The notes: generated by a model from the sequence alone, not told the origin. Counted from the stretch's first letter, positions 32,304 through 43,381 are shown. The stretch is 64,000 bases of DNA from Caballeronia sp. dw_276 (GCF_018449635.1 NZ_JAAVUV010000009.1:186001-250000), one strand, 5' to 3'. Numbers and translations: made by a program.

Positions 32304-32365
32304 CAACATATAGTGCGTTTTACGTCTCTGAGCACCAAGTATAGTGACATTCCGCACAGTCTCAA
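32304..32365 (-). promoter_or_regulatory. nrdA promoter with two NrdR-like boxes 31 bp apart
   Basis: Minus-strand -35 TTGAGA (32360-32365), 16-bp spacer, -10 TATACT (32338-32343). The core CTATATGTTG (32304-32313) matches 9 of 10 positions of the NrdR core CWATATATWG. CTATACTTGG (32335-32344) matches 7 and covers the -10. Their offset is exactly 31 bp, and the -10 lies at the same place within its box as in the nrdB promoter. Confidence 0.75.
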
Positions 32366-32519
32366 AAACTTTTATTTGCTGAGGATTTCACTAACCGGGC
32401 TTGACTTTTCGAATGCCAAAGTCGGACAAGGGATCGCGAGCTTACGAGCGCCAAACGCGCTGCAACGCAAAATTGAATGTGCGGATGTCAAGCGGTGAAC
32501 GGTCGCGGAGGCCCGCGAC

Positions 32520-33104
32520 CTACGCTTTGGCGAGGTAGGGAAAGTACCGAAGAGGAAGTTCACAGTCGTGCTGCAGCCGCAACCATTCGAAGTGCGGGCC
32601 AGGGTCCGTCTTGCGCCCCGGCGCAATGTCCGAATGGCCGGCTAAGGCATCGATTGGGTAGCGCCGCGTGACCGCGCGGACCACTTGATTGAGCGACATA
32701 TACTGCGCATCTTCGAACGCGCTTGTATCGCTGCCTTCCAGCTCGATGCCCACCGAGAAATCATTGCATCGCTCGCGGCCGAAGAAATTCGATAACCCCG
32801 CATGCCACGCACGCTCGTTGCACGACACATATTGGTCGACCACGCCGTCGCGGCGAATCACGAAATGCGACGATACGCGCATGTCGCGCAACTGGTCGTA
32901 GTACGGGTGAGCATCGTGATCCAGACGATTCTGGAAAAACTCGGTGATCGCGCTGCCGCCGAACTCGTCGGGCGGCAGACTGATGTTATGAACGACGATC
33001 AACGTCGGTTCAATGCCGCCGGGACGCACCTCGAAATTCGGCGACGGCAAACGGCGCGCTGACGAATACCACCCGTCCCCGCCGATAACACCCGCTTCGC
33101 TCAT
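32520..33104 (-). CDS. ampD: 1,6-anhydro-N-acetylmuramyl-L-alanine amidase
   Basis: Cytosolic Zn amidase that splits the recycled anhydromuropeptide, releasing the tripeptide that Mpl (also in this window) reuses. The 194-residue product has LIVVHNISLPP (Zn His), ERAWHAGLSNFFGRERCNDFSVGIELEG, and GHSDIAPGRKTDPGPHFEW (Zn His and Asp). ATG 33104 overlaps the upstream gene's stop as ATGA. A GC hairpin (GGTCGCGG/CCGCGACC, 32501-32520) abuts the stop. Confidence 0.96.
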   Translation of the reverse strand: MSEAGVIGGDGWYSSARRLPSPNFEVRPGGIEPTLIVVHNISLPPDEFGGSAITEFFQNRLDHDAHPYYDQLRDMRVSSHFVIRRDGVVDQYVSCNERAWHAGLSNFFGRERCNDFSVGIELEGSDTSAFEDAQYMSLNQVVRAVTRRYPIDALAGHSDIAPGRKTDPGPHFEWLRLQHDCELPLRYFPYLAKA

Positions 33105-33409
33105 CGTGCGTCGCGGCCTGTCGGGCGCGCTGCGTGGCGATGGGCGTGATCGACGGAACAGAAGCGGTGCCCCGCCGCGACGACCGATTCGCTGCTCGGC
33201 GTATGCAAGCCGCACTCGGCGCAGCGCACGAGCGGATCCGGAAGTTGCGGCGCGCTGGAAGCAGCCGGACCGCGAGAGGCGCGCGCGGCGCCGGCGCCAT
33301 TACCGGGACCGGGGTGCGGATTACCGGCCGCAGCCTGGGCGCGCTTGAGCTTTTTGAAAAGCCACTGGCTCGCGAAGAAAACAAAAATCAGCAGGAGAAT
33401 TTGGCGCAT
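33101..33409 (-). CDS. Small membrane protein with CxxC motif, PP0621-family-like
   Basis: A 102-residue protein with one N-terminal membrane segment (ILLLIFVFFASQWLFKKL), a Gly/Pro/Ala linker, and a C-terminal metal-binding-like part VRCAECGLHTPSSES... HRFCSVDHA with two cysteines of a CxxC pair, a third Cys and histidines. It is read together with ampD by a 4-bp overlap. The family assignment is from pattern memory; function is unknown. Confidence 0.75.
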   Translation of the reverse strand: MRQILLLIFVFFASQWLFKKLKRAQAAAGNPHPGPGNGAGAARASRGPAASSAPQLPDPLVRCAECGLHTPSSESVVAAGHRFCSVDHAHRHAARPTGRDAR

Positions 33410-33466
33410 GAGCTTACTAATAGTAGAAGCAGTAGAAGCGGTAGAGGCGAAGTCGAGGTGAACGCG

Positions 33467-34390
33467 TCAGACGACCGCGCGATGCAACAGCACTTCGAAC
33501 ACGAAGCGGCTGCCCACATAAGCCAGCAACAACGCCACGAACGAGGCGAGCACCCAGCGCAACGCAGCACGGCCACGCCAGCCGGACACGCGGCGCGCGG
33601 TCAGCAACGCGCCGAACATGACCCACGACAGAATCGCGAACACCGTCTTGTGGTCGAGCTTGAACGCTTTGTCGACGAGTTGTTCATTGAATGCGACGCC
33701 CGAGATCAGCGTGAGCGTCAAAAGCACGAACCCCGCCGATATCAAGCGGAACAACAATTTTTCGAGCGTGAGCAACGGCGGCAAAGTATCGAGCCAGCTC
33801 GACACCCAACTGTTCGAAGTATGCCGCGTCGCCGTGCCGCGCATGTTCTGCAAACGCTTCTCCACCATCAGCATGAGGATGGCGTGAAGCGCGGCGATGG
33901 CAAACAATCCGTACGCGATGTTGGCGATCAGGAAGTGCAGCTTGAACATGGGCGCGGCCGAATACGACAACACGCGCACGCCGCCGAAGATCAACGGCAT
34001 TACGGACGCCACGGCCGCAAGCGGCAGGACGAGCAACCGCAAGCCGTCGAGCGGAAAGAAGAAACTCTCGATCCAGTAGATGCCCGCGCCCAGCCAGAAC
34101 ATGGCGGAGAGCGCAAACGCGAAGCCGAAGACCATCGCGTTTTGCGGAAAGATGGTGGTGTGCAACAGGACGCCATGCAAAAGCAACGCAACGCCGAGCA
34201 GCACGCGTCCCATTGAACTCATGCCCGACGCCTTCGATCTCCGCCCGCTTTCCATTGCGTCGCCCAGGCGGGTGCCCGCCGGCATGCCCGCGAGCGCCGG
34301 TCCGACCGCCGTGTGGCGATGCGCGCGCCAGCCCGCTACGGCAAGTCCGCCGTAGAGAAGCGCAGTGAGGGCATACAGTACAATATCCAT
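33467..34390 (-). CDS. CcsA/HemX-like cytochrome c assembly membrane protein
   Basis: A 307-residue inner-membrane protein with about eight hydrophobic segments, beginning MDIVLYALTALLYGGLAVAGW. Segments such as HFLIANIAYGLFAIAALHAILMLMVEKRLQ and the later FAILSWVMFGALLTARRVSGWRGRAALRW are typical of the cytochrome c assembly (CcsA/YpjD) family. I do not see a clear WWD heme-handling motif, so HemX-like is safer than CcsA. It is divergent from ffh (119 bp between starts), a common betaproteobacterial neighbour. Confidence 0.85.
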   Translation of the reverse strand: MDIVLYALTALLYGGLAVAGWRAHRHTAVGPALAGMPAGTRLGDAMESGRRSKASGMSSMGRVLLGVALLLHGVLLHTTIFPQNAMVFGFAFALSAMFWLGAGIYWIESFFFPLDGLRLLVLPLAAVASVMPLIFGGVRVLSYSAAPMFKLHFLIANIAYGLFAIAALHAILMLMVEKRLQNMRGTATRHTSNSWVSSWLDTLPPLLTLEKLLFRLISAGFVLLTLTLISGVAFNEQLVDKAFKLDHKTVFAILSWVMFGALLTARRVSGWRGRAALRWVLASFVALLLAYVGSRFVFEVLLHRAVV

Positions 34391-34509
34391 GATTGAAGTT
34401 TACACCAGGCCCCGAGGCCGCGACGTCTTCCCCTTTGACCGCAAGGGCCGCCAGGACGCCGTTATCGCTTAGTTACCGACACTTACCGGCCGCACTCTCA
34501 CACGCTCCC

Positions 34510-35877
34510 ATGCTAGACACACTCACTACACGGATGGCGCGCGTCGTAAAGACGCTGCGCGGCGAAGCCCGGCTCACCGAGGCTAACACGCAGGAAATGC
34601 TGCGCGAAGTCCGCCTGGCGCTGCTCGAGGCCGACGTTGCGCTGCCGGTCGTGCGCGAATTCATCGCCAAGGTGAAGGAAAAGGCGCTCGGCGAGGAAGT
34701 GATTTCCAGCCTGTCGCCGGGGCAGGCGCTGGTCGGCGTGGTGCAGCGCGAGCTGACGGCCATCATCGGCGGGGATTACGAGGGCAAGGCGGTCGAGCTG
34801 AACCTGGCCGTCACACCGCCTGCAATCATACTCATGGCCGGCCTGCAAGGTGCGGGTAAGACCACCACGACCGGCAAGCTCGCCAAGCTGCTGCGGGAAA
34901 AGCACAAGAAAAAGGTGCTGACGGTGTCTGTCGACGTGTATCGGCCGGCTGCTATCGCGCAGTTGAAAACAGTGACCGAACAGGTCGGCGCGGACTTTTT
35001 CCCGTCGGAGCCGGATCAGAAACCGGCTGACATCGCGCGGGCGGCAGTGGATTGGGCGAAACGCCATTTTCACGACGTACTGATCGTCGATACAGCCGGC
35101 CGCCTCGGTATAGACGAAGCGATGATGAAGGAAATCGCCGAGCTTCACGGCATCCTGAAACCGGCGGAAACGCTGTTCGTGGTCGACGCCATGCTCGGTC
35201 AGGACGCGGTCAACACGGCCAAGGCGTTCAGCGACGCCCTGCCGCTGACCGGCGTGGTGCTGACCAAGCTCGACGGCGACTCACGCGGCGGCGCGGCGCT
35301 TTCGGTGCGCCACGTGACCGGCAAGCCAATCAAGTTCGTGGGTGTCGCCGAAAAGCTCGACGGCCTGGAAGTATTCCACCCGGATCGCATGGCGAACCGG
35401 ATTCTCGGCATGGGCGACATTCTTGCGCTCGTCGAGGAAGCGCAGAAAGGCGTGGACAGCGCCGCCGCGCAAAAACTCGCCGACAAGGTCAAGAAAGGCG
35501 GCGATTTCGATCTGAACGATTTCCGCGCGCAACTGGCGCAAATGAAGAACATGGGCGGTTTGTCATCGTTGATGGACAAGCTGCCGGCGCAATTCCAGCA
35601 GGCCGCGGCGGGCGCGAATATGGGTGTCGCCGAAAAGCAGATGCGCCGCATGGAAGGCATCATCAATTCCATGACGCTCGCCGAGCGCGCGAAACCCGAC
35701 CTCATCAAGGCGCAGCGCAAACGCCGGATTGCAGCGGGCGCGGGCGTGCAGGTGCAGGAAGTGAACCGCATGCTGAATCAATACGAGCAAATGCGCGGCA
35801 TGATGAAAAAACTCAAGGGCGGCAATCTGCAGAAAATGATGCGCGGCATGAAGGGCATGATGCCGGGCATGCGTTGA
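34510..35877 (+). CDS. ffh: Signal recognition particle protein Ffh
   Basis: GTPase of the bacterial SRP that targets nascent membrane proteins through 4.5S RNA and FtsY. The 455-residue protein has the N domain (MLDTLTTRMARVVKTLRG), G domain with GLQGAGKTTTTGKLA near residue 107, DTAGRLGIDE and TKLDGDSRGGAALS, then the Met-rich M domain (from about residue 300) ending with GNLQKMMRGMKGMMPGM. The ATG at 34510 matches the family start. A terminator follows. Confidence 0.98.
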   Translation: MLDTLTTRMARVVKTLRGEARLTEANTQEMLREVRLALLEADVALPVVREFIAKVKEKALGEEVISSLSPGQALVGVVQRELTAIIGGDYEGKAVELNLAVTPPAIILMAGLQGAGKTTTTGKLAKLLREKHKKKVLTVSVDVYRPAAIAQLKTVTEQVGADFFPSEPDQKPADIARAAVDWAKRHFHDVLIVDTAGRLGIDEAMMKEIAELHGILKPAETLFVVDAMLGQDAVNTAKAFSDALPLTGVVLTKLDGDSRGGAALSVRHVTGKPIKFVGVAEKLDGLEVFHPDRMANRILGMGDILALVEEAQKGVDSAAAQKLADKVKKGGDFDLNDFRAQLAQMKNMGGLSSLMDKLPAQFQQAAAGANMGVAEKQMRRMEGIINSMTLAERAKPDLIKAQRKRRIAAGAGVQVQEVNRMLNQYEQMRGMMKKLKGGNLQKMMRGMKGMMPGMR

Positions 35878-35919
35878 GTTTCTGTTTCTTTTTGTTGCCG
35901 TAGCAGTCTGTTTTGGAAG

Positions 35920-35949
35920 ACCCGCGTTTTCGTTCGGGAACGCGGGTTT
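35920..35949 (+). terminator. Terminator of ffh
   Basis: ACCCGCGTT (35920-35928) pairs with AACGCGGGT (35939-35947), then TT.AA; 43 bp after the ffh stop. Confidence 0.7.
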
Positions 35950-36010
35950 AATATGTAGCGCTACGTGCCCCGTCTCTTCTAATCTAGTTACACCCTCCCC
36001 GCCTGCTCAT

Positions 36011-36562
36011 ATGAACCGCGAAGAAGCACTCCACATTTTCAGCCACTCCGAAGAGATCGTTTCGGCGCAAGACGTGACCGCGTCGATCGTCAACATGGCG
36101 AAAGCCATCGGCACGAGCACCGGTGAAGAGTTTCCGCTCGTGCTGTCCGTCATGGGCGGCGCGGCGGTGTTCACCGGCATGTTGCTGCCGCATCTCGACT
36201 TCCCGCTCGAGTTCGACTACATCCATCTGACGCGCTATCGGAATACGACCAAGGGCGGCGACAAGATGGAATGGCGCGTGGCGCCGGCGGAATCGGTGAA
36301 GGATCGCGTGGTGCTCGTGCTCGACGACATCCTGGATGAAGGCGAAACCATGGCCGCCATTCGCGACCGGATCATGGCAATGGGCGCGAAGAAATTCCTC
36401 TCGGCGGTGCTCTGCGAGAAGCTCATCAACAAGGCGAAGCCGCTGCGTCCGGATTTTTGCGGCTTTGAAGTGCCCGACCGCTATGTGTTCGGCTGTGGCA
36501 TGGACGCGAAGGGCTATTGGCGCAACCTGCCGACCATCCGGGCGCTGACTGAAGGCGCTTGA
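36011..36562 (+). CDS. hpt: Hypoxanthine-guanine phosphoribosyltransferase
   Basis: Purine salvage enzyme converting hypoxanthine or guanine with PRPP to IMP/GMP. The 183-residue product has the PRPP-binding motif VVLVLDDILDEGETM near residues 99-113, LPLEFDYIHLTRY before it, and the base-specific CGFEVPDRYVFGCGMD at the C-terminus. In many Burkholderia it is annotated as hypoxanthine-guanine phosphoribosyltransferase of the betaproteobacterial type. It lies 133 bp after ffh. Confidence 0.93.
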   Translation: MNREEALHIFSHSEEIVSAQDVTASIVNMAKAIGTSTGEEFPLVLSVMGGAAVFTGMLLPHLDFPLEFDYIHLTRYRNTTKGGDKMEWRVAPAESVKDRVVLVLDDILDEGETMAAIRDRIMAMGAKKFLSAVLCEKLINKAKPLRPDFCGFEVPDRYVFGCGMDAKGYWRNLPTIRALTEGA

Positions 36563-36588
36563 TTCTTTCCCTTGCAGGGAAAAATGAA

Positions 36589-36624
36589 AGAAGGCCGTTT
36601 CAACTCACGTTGAAACGGCCTTCT
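36589..36624. terminator. Bidirectional terminator hairpin between hpt and marC
   Basis: A perfect 15-bp stem, AGAAGGCCGTTTCAA (36589-36603) with its exact complement at 36610-36624 and a six-base loop, lies between convergent genes; T- and A-rich flanks on each side. Confidence 0.8.
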
Positions 36625-36645
36625 GCTTTAATGCGTAAGAAAATG

Positions 36646-37257
36646 TCAGCCGCTGACCGCCAGTTGATGCACGAAGGTGCGAATCCCGGTCAGGATCATT
36701 TCCACGGATATGGACACGAGCACTAGTCCCATCAGCCGCTCGAACGCCGTCACCGCGCGTTCGCCGAGCCAGTGCTGAATCTTTTCGGCCATCACCAGCA
36801 CGATGGCGCAAACGAACATGGTCACGGTCAGCGCGCCGACCCACTCCCACATCTGCCCCGGCGCCTGCGATGTCAGTAACATCACCGTAGCCAGCGCCGA
36901 CGGACCGGCGAGCGCGGGAATGGCCAGCGGCACGATCAACGGTTCGCCGCCGCGCGAATCGCCGCCCATCGGGCCATCGGGATGCGGAAAAATCATCCGC
37001 AGCGCGATCAGGAACAACACGATCCCGCCGCCCAGCCGCAACGACAGATCCGTCAGGCTCATCGCGCGAAGAAAGCGGTCGCCGACGAGCATGAACATCA
37101 GCAGTATCCCGAAGGCGATCGCCACTTCACGCAGGATCACGATCCGCCGACGCTCCTTCGCCACACCACGCAACGCGTTAATGAAGATCGGGATATTGCC
37201 GAGCGGATCGGTGATCAGAATCAGCAGCACCGTTGCCGAGAGGAAGTTGTACTGCAC
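36646..37257 (-). CDS. MarC-family (UPF0056) membrane protein
   Basis: A 203-residue inner-membrane protein with six hydrophobic segments, starting MQYNFLSATVLLILITDPLGNIPIF, which is the MarC family N-terminus, and with GGDSRGGEPLIVPLAIPALAGPSA in the middle (the PLAIPLIAGPG-like family block). The function is unknown; E. coli MarC is no longer thought to give antibiotic resistance. It lies 1 bp after proS in the same direction and is probably co-transcribed. Confidence 0.93.
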   Translation of the reverse strand: MQYNFLSATVLLILITDPLGNIPIFINALRGVAKERRRIVILREVAIAFGILLMFMLVGDRFLRAMSLTDLSLRLGGGIVLFLIALRMIFPHPDGPMGGDSRGGEPLIVPLAIPALAGPSALATVMLLTSQAPGQMWEWVGALTVTMFVCAIVLVMAEKIQHWLGERAVTAFERLMGLVLVSISVEMILTGIRTFVHQLAVSG

Positions 37258-37258
37258 G

Positions 37259-39007
37259 TTACTTCGTCACTCCACCCGCGAGCGCGGCGCGGACCTTCTC
37301 GATCACCACATTTGCAGCGTCATCGACCGGCAGCAATGTGGCTTCGGCATCGCGTCGTGCCTGATACTCGAGCTTGCCTTCCTTCAGCCCGCGATCGCCG
37401 ATCACCAGCCGATGCGGCACACCGATCAGTTCCCAATCCGCGAACATCACCCCCGGACGCTCGCCTCGATCGTCCAGGATCACGTCGATACCCGCCGCCT
37501 GCAGCGTCGCGTACAGCTTGTCGGCCTGCTCGCGCACGGCGTCGCTGCGGTCATAGCCCATCGGGCAGAGCACGACTTCAAACGGTGCAATCGATTCCGG
37601 CCAGATGATGCCCTTCGCATCGAAGTTCTGTTCGATCGCCGCGCCCAGAACCCGCGTGATCCCGATCCCGTAGCAACCCATCAGCATCTTGGCCGGCTTG
37701 CCGTTTTCATCGAGGAACGTCGCGCCCATGGCGTCCGAGTACTTCGTGCCGAGCTGGAACACGTGGCCCACTTCAATGCCGCGGCAGATTTCGAGCGTGC
37801 CTTTTCCATCCGGCGACGGATCGCCCACGAGCACATTGCGGATGTCCGCCACGACCGGTTCCGGCAGATCGCGGCCCCAGTTCACGCCGGTAATGTGATA
37901 GTCCACCTCGTTCGCGCCGACCACGAAGTCGCTCATGTTCGCGACCGTGCGGTCCGCGATCACCTTGATCGGCTTCTTTGTGTTGATGGGGCCGAGATAG
38001 CCGGGCGGCGTGCCGAAGGTATCGATGATTTCAGCTTCAGTCGCGAACCGGTAACCCGCGAGACCCGGCAACTTGCCCGTCTTGATGTCGTTGAGCGAAT
38101 GATCGCCGCGCAGCATCAGCAACCAGATGGTTGCTTCGGCGCCTTCGTTTTCGGTCGCGAGAATGATCGACTTGATTGTCCGTTGCAGCGGAATGTTCAG
38201 CAACTCGGCCACCGCCTCGCACTTCGCCTTGCCCGGCGTCGCCGTCTTCTTCATCTCTTCGGCCGGCGCCGCGCGCGTGGCGTTGAGCGGCAAGGCCTCG
38301 GCTGCTTCGACGTTCGCCGCATAGTCCGATGCCGGGTTATACGCAATCGCGTCTTCACCGGTATCCGCGATCACGTGGAACTCGTGCGAACCACTGCCGC
38401 CAATCGATCCGTTATCCGCCGCGACCGCGCGGAATTCCAGGCCGATGCGCGAGAACACGCGCACGTAGGCATCAAACATTTTCTTGTACGACTCGGCAAG
38501 ACCTGCCTGATCGCGATCGAACGAATATGCGTCCTTCATGATGAACTCGCGTCCGCGCATCACGCCGAAACGCGGACGGATTTCATCGCGGAACTTCGTC
38601 TGGATCTGATAGAAGTTCACCGGCAATTGGCGGTAGCTCTTGATCTCGCGGCGCGCAATGTCCGTCACCACTTCTTCGTGCGTCGGCCCGACCACGAAAT
38701 CGCGGTCATGACGATCCTTGATACGCAGCAATTCCGGCCCGTATTGCTCCCAACGACCCGATTCCTGCCAGAGTTCGGCCGGCTGCACCGCCGGCATCAG
38801 CAATTCGAGCGCGCCGGCACGATCCATTTCTTCGCGCACGATGTTTTCCACCTTGCGAATGGAACGCAGGCCGATGGGCAGATAGCTATAAATACCGCCG
38901 GCCACGCGGCGGATCATGCCTGCGCGGACCATGAGCTGGTGGCTGACGATTTCTGCGTCGGTGGGGGCTTCTTTCAGGGTGGCGATAAAGAAACGGGATG
39001 CTTTCAT
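37259..39007 (-). CDS. proS: Prolyl-tRNA synthetase
   Basis: Charges tRNA-Pro. The 582-residue bacterial-type ProRS has motif 1 around [24 protein letters not shown], motif 2 [25 protein letters not shown], an inserted YbaK-like editing domain (about residues 225-385, [26 protein letters not shown]), motif 3 [10 protein letters not shown], and the anticodon-binding domain (VVLCPMGY... [22 protein letters not shown]). The start matches the family ([15 protein letters not shown]). A tRNA-Pro gene is in the same window at 45 kb. Confidence 0.98.
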   Translation of the reverse strand: MKASRFFIATLKEAPTDAEIVSHQLMVRAGMIRRVAGGIYSYLPIGLRSIRKVENIVREEMDRAGALELLMPAVQPAELWQESGRWEQYGPELLRIKDRHDRDFVVGPTHEEVVTDIARREIKSYRQLPVNFYQIQTKFRDEIRPRFGVMRGREFIMKDAYSFDRDQAGLAESYKKMFDAYVRVFSRIGLEFRAVAADNGSIGGSGSHEFHVIADTGEDAIAYNPASDYAANVEAAEALPLNATRAAPAEEMKKTATPGKAKCEAVAELLNIPLQRTIKSIILATENEGAEATIWLLMLRGDHSLNDIKTGKLPGLAGYRFATEAEIIDTFGTPPGYLGPINTKKPIKVIADRTVANMSDFVVGANEVDYHITGVNWGRDLPEPVVADIRNVLVGDPSPDGKGTLEICRGIEVGHVFQLGTKYSDAMGATFLDENGKPAKMLMGCYGIGITRVLGAAIEQNFDAKGIIWPESIAPFEVVLCPMGYDRSDAVREQADKLYATLQAAGIDVILDDRGERPGVMFADWELIGVPHRLVIGDRGLKEGKLEYQARRDAEATLLPVDDAANVVIEKVRAALAGGVTK

Positions 39008-39198
39008 TCAAAAATCTTCCAAAGCGGAGCGCGTCGATTGAATGGGCGGTGAGCGCCCAATCGTGCTGAACGTGCGGAACGAGTGAACGACGGGACAGCG
39101 ATGCGGGGCGCAAACCATAGCGCCGCCCGCCTCAACGCCCAGGCGAAACGAATGCCCGAATTCGGGTTCGTGCCGGTGCGCCAGGCCCGTTATCTGTT

Positions 39199-39204
39199 TA
39201 TAAT
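39199..39204 (+). promoter_or_regulatory. Candidate -10 element of rppH
   Basis: TATAAT (39199-39204), 34 bp upstream of the rppH ATG, between the divergent proS and rppH genes. No convincing -35 sits at 16-18 bp, so confidence is limited. Confidence 0.45.
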
Positions 39205-39237
39205 CAAAGCAATTTTAAAGGATTCGAAGGTGGTTGT

Positions 39238-39888
39238 ATGCTGGATCGTGAAGGCTTTCGCCCGAACGTCGGCATCATCCTCTTGAACGCGCACAACGAA
39301 GTGTTTTGGGGCAAGCGGCTGCGTGAACATTCCTGGCAGTTTCCGCAAGGGGGCATCAAGTACGGCGAGACCCCTGTGCAAGCGATGTATCGGGAGTTAC
39401 ACGAAGAAACCGGTTTGCTGCCGGAACACGTCAAGGTCGTGGGTCGAACCCGCGACTGGCTGCGTTATGAGGTGCCGGACAAGTTCATCAAGCGCGAAGT
39501 GCGCGGGCATTATCGCGGACAAAAGCAGATTTGGTTTTTGTTACGCATGGTAGGCCGCGACTGTGACATTTGTTTGCGTGCGACTGATCATCCGGAATTC
39601 GATGCCTGGCGGTGGAACGAATATTGGGTCCCGCTTGACGCGGTGATCGAGTTCAAGCGTGATGTATATCAGCTTGCGCTCACGGAACTTTCTCGCTTCC
39701 TGAGGCGCGCAGCCGTGCGTGCCGAGCGCGCGGAACATTTGGCGCGTCACGCCAACCGGTATCCGCGCGTGATTGGGAGCATGACCATGGAGGACGCGAC
39801 CGTTTCTGCCAACGGTCAGGTCATTCAGGCAGAATGTTCGGTGACCGAAGAGCTGCATATCTACGCACAACGTCCTTCGCGGGATTAG
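39238..39888 (+). CDS. rppH: RNA pyrophosphohydrolase
   Basis: Nudix hydrolase that converts 5'-triphosphate mRNA ends to monophosphate and so triggers RNase E decay. The 216-residue product has [17 protein letters not shown] at the start, and the Nudix box [23 protein letters not shown] at about residues 38-60. The C-terminal ~55 residues (after FLRRAA) extend beyond E. coli RppH (176), as in other Burkholderia. It is followed by a terminator. Confidence 0.97.
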   Translation: MLDREGFRPNVGIILLNAHNEVFWGKRLREHSWQFPQGGIKYGETPVQAMYRELHEETGLLPEHVKVVGRTRDWLRYEVPDKFIKREVRGHYRGQKQIWFLLRMVGRDCDICLRATDHPEFDAWRWNEYWVPLDAVIEFKRDVYQLALTELSRFLRRAAVRAERAEHLARHANRYPRVIGSMTMEDATVSANGQVIQAECSVTEELHIYAQRPSRD

Positions 39889-39902
39889 GACGTGTGTCAT
39901 CC

Positions 39903-39937
39903 AAAGCGGCGGCGCGGCAACGCTCGCCGCTTTTTTT
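39903..39937 (+). terminator. Terminator of rppH
   Basis: AAGCGGCG (39904-39911) pairs with CGCCGCTT (39925-39932), followed by a T tract to 39937; 14 bp past the rppH stop. Confidence 0.9.
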
Positions 39938-40022
39938 CGTGTGGCGTCGGAAGTGGGCCTCAGGCAGCGCGAGGCTCAATCCGTTTGCAGTCGCCGCTGC
40001 ATCAACCTCAGGGATTCAAGAA

Positions 40023-40577
40023 TTGAAAGCCATTGCATTGTTCGCGGCATCCGCGGCAGCCCTTGCCGTGCTCGCCGGTTGCGGCAGCTCGAAGCCGACC
40101 AACAAGGACGACAGCGCGTTTGTCTATTTGATGGACCGCAAGCCCAACTGGACCGAAAACAAGGTTGAGACCATTCCGCCTCTGCCGCAGCAAGGCAACC
40201 TGATTCCGTTCACGGTTTCCCAGAACACGCCGCTCAGTTTTTTCATCGATAAAAACTCGCTCAGCGTCGGCGATGACGGCGTGATTCGCTACACGGTCGT
40301 AGTGCAAAGCCCGGCGGGTGCGCGCAACGTGAACTATGAAGGGATTCGCTGCGACAACTTCAACTGGCGCCTCTATGCAAGCATCAACGAGGACCAGACC
40401 GGTTGGGACCGTGCGGTGGAACGCGATTTCACGCGCATTGAAACCGGTGAACTGAATGCGTATCACTCGGCCCTGTATCAGGATTACTTCTGCGCAAACA
40501 AGCTGCCGACTGGAACGGCGAAGCAGATTCTATCGAACATCCAGATGAAGCGGACTGCGGTATCGAATTACCACTAA
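40023..40577 (+). CDS. CNP1-like family lipoprotein
   Basis: A 184-residue lipoprotein with signal peptide MKAIALFAASAAALAVLAGC, lipobox LAGC (Cys about residue 17-20). The body has the CNP1-like blocks DSAFVYLMDRKPNWTENKVE, VVVQSPAGARNVNYEGIRCD and YHSALYQDYFCANKLP with paired cysteines. Function is unknown. No ATG is available; TTG at 40023 with AGGG nearby gives the expected signal peptide and is the chosen start. A strong terminator follows. Confidence 0.88.
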   Translation: MKAIALFAASAAALAVLAGCGSSKPTNKDDSAFVYLMDRKPNWTENKVETIPPLPQQGNLIPFTVSQNTPLSFFIDKNSLSVGDDGVIRYTVVVQSPAGARNVNYEGIRCDNFNWRLYASINEDQTGWDRAVERDFTRIETGELNAYHSALYQDYFCANKLPTGTAKQILSNIQMKRTAVSNYH

Positions 40578-40598
40578 ATCGATAGCACGCACTTAGAC

Positions 40599-40625
40599 AA
40601 AAAAGCCGCCAATTGGCGGCTTTTT
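40599..40625. terminator. Bidirectional terminator between the CNP1-like gene and proB
   Basis: AAAAAGCCGCC AATT GGCGGCTTTTT: a symmetrical stem flanked by A and T tracts, lying between convergent genes. Confidence 0.92.
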
Positions 40626-40639
40626 AAATAATGATCGCG

Positions 40640-41758
40640 TCAGGCAAGCACCAGATTGTCTCGATGAATCAGTTCAGGCTCCAGCATGTAGCCAAGCACC
40701 GTCTCAATTTCGCCGCTGGGCTTGCGCTGGATAAGCCGCGCCTCGGAACTGCTGTAATTGGTGATGCCGCGCGCCACTTCCCGTCCATCGGAATTCATGC
40801 ATGCGATCACTTCGCCACGCGCAAACGCGCCATGGACGTCGATAACGCCGATTGGCAGCAGGCTTTTGCCGCCTGCGGTCAGCTTTTCGACTGCGCCGTT
40901 GTCAATGACAACATGTCCGCGCACCTGCAAATGATCGGCCATCCACTGCTTTCTCGCAGCAATCCGCGCCGTCCGGGCGATAAGTTGCGTGCCGATCAGC
41001 TCTCCGGAAGCAAGCCGCGTCAGGACATCTGATTCCCGCCCGCTCGCGATCACGGTATTCGCGCCGCTGTGCGCCGCGCGTTTCGCCGCGAGAATCTTGG
41101 TCAACATGCCACCGCGTCCGAGACTCGAGCCCGCGCCGCCCGCCATGGCTTCGAGTTCCGGCGTTCCTGCATCCGCCTGCTCCACCAGAGTCGCCGACGG
41201 ATCGTGGCGCGGATCGGCCGTGAACAGACCACGTTGATCGGTGAGGATGATCAGCGCGTCGCCTTCGATCAGATTCGCGACCAGCGCGCCCAGCGTGTCG
41301 TTATCGCCGAATTTGATTTCGTCGGTAATGACCGTGTCGTTTTCATTGATGATGGGCACGCAGCCCAGGCGCAGCAAGGTCAGCAGCGTGGACCGCGCGT
41401 TCAGATAGCGTTCGCGGTCAGCCAGATCGGCGTGGGTGAGCAGAATTTGGGCGGTCCGAATACCGTGCTTGCCGAAACTGCTTTCGTAGACCTGCGCCAA
41501 CCCCATTTGCCCGACCGCGGCGGCCGCCTGCAACTCGTCGATTTCGCGCGGCCTTTTCGTCCATCCAAGCCGATGAATCCCTTCGGCAATCGCGCCCGAA
41601 CTCACCAGCACGACTTCCTTGCCCTGCTCGCGCAATGCGGCGATCTGCGAGGCCCAGCGCGCGATGGCAGCATGATCGAGCCCGCGACCATCGTTTGTGA
41701 CGAGGCTCGATCCCACTTTCACTACGAGTCGCTTCGAAGCGGCTATGACGGAACGCAT
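40640..41758 (-). CDS. proB: Glutamate 5-kinase
   Basis: First enzyme of proline synthesis, phosphorylating glutamate. The 372-residue product has the amino-acid-kinase domain ([54 protein letters not shown]) and a C-terminal PUA domain ([13 protein letters not shown]... NYSS). ATG 41758 gives the family length; an in-frame ATG at 41767 adds three residues and has AGGAG only two bases upstream. obgE lies 48 bp upstream, the usual rplU-rpmA-obgE-proB order. Confidence 0.97.
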   Translation of the reverse strand: MRSVIAASKRLVVKVGSSLVTNDGRGLDHAAIARWASQIAALREQGKEVVLVSSGAIAEGIHRLGWTKRPREIDELQAAAAVGQMGLAQVYESSFGKHGIRTAQILLTHADLADRERYLNARSTLLTLLRLGCVPIINENDTVITDEIKFGDNDTLGALVANLIEGDALIILTDQRGLFTADPRHDPSATLVEQADAGTPELEAMAGGAGSSLGRGGMLTKILAAKRAAHSGANTVIASGRESDVLTRLASGELIGTQLIARTARIAARKQWMADHLQVRGHVVIDNGAVEKLTAGGKSLLPIGVIDVHGAFARGEVIACMNSDGREVARGITNYSSSEARLIQRKPSGEIETVLGYMLEPELIHRDNLVLA

Positions 41759-41806
41759 CTGACGCATTTCTCCTCGAATTTGCCTCGATCCACGGGCCTG
41801 ATTTTC

Positions 41807-43024
<1,218 letters not shown>

Positions 43025-43062
43025 TCACCAGCTGGGTGGTCAAAAAAACCAGCCAATAAAAA

Positions 43063-43087
43063 AGGCCCCGCGAACTTCGCGGGGCCT
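43063..43087 (-). terminator. Terminator of rplU-rpmA
   Basis: AGGCCCCGCGAA pairs with TCGCGGGGCCT across a three-base loop (43063-43087); the minus strand then reads a T run (complement of 43055-43063). Confidence 0.9.
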
Positions 43088-43120
43088 GTTCCGGTCCTGA
43101 AGCCCGTGCCTATATGTTAC

Positions 43121-43381
43121 TTAGGCAGCCGGGACTACGTTGACCAGATGCTTCTTTGCTGCGCCCTTCGTCGTGAACGTGACGTGGCCGTCAGTCAGCG
43201 CGAACAAGGTGTGATCCTTGCCAATGCCGACGTTGTCGCCCGGGTGCATGCGCGTGCCGCGCTGGCGAACAATGATGCCGCCCGCGTTGATTGCCTGGCC
43301 GCCATAAACCTTCACGCCGAGGCGCTTTGATTCTGAGTCGCGACCATTGCGGGATGACCCGCCTGCTTTTTTGTGTGCCAT
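43121..43381 (-). CDS. rpmA: 50S ribosomal protein L27
   Basis: An 86-residue ribosomal protein located near the peptidyl-transferase centre. [24 protein letters not shown] is the conserved, Gly/Lys-rich N-terminus; [29 protein letters not shown] follows. No N-terminal extension of the Firmicutes type is present. The 39-bp gap after rplU points to one transcript. Confidence 0.99.
   Translation of the reverse strand: MAHKKAGGSSRNGRDSESKRLGVKVYGGQAINAGGIIVRQRGTRMHPGDNVGIGKDHTLFALTDGHVTFTTKGAAKKHLVNVVPAA

Noticed and set aside
33413..33452. Short GTAGAAGC-like repeat between the small membrane protein and the CcsA-like gene
   Set aside because: Only three to four imperfect copies; too short to support a functional claim.
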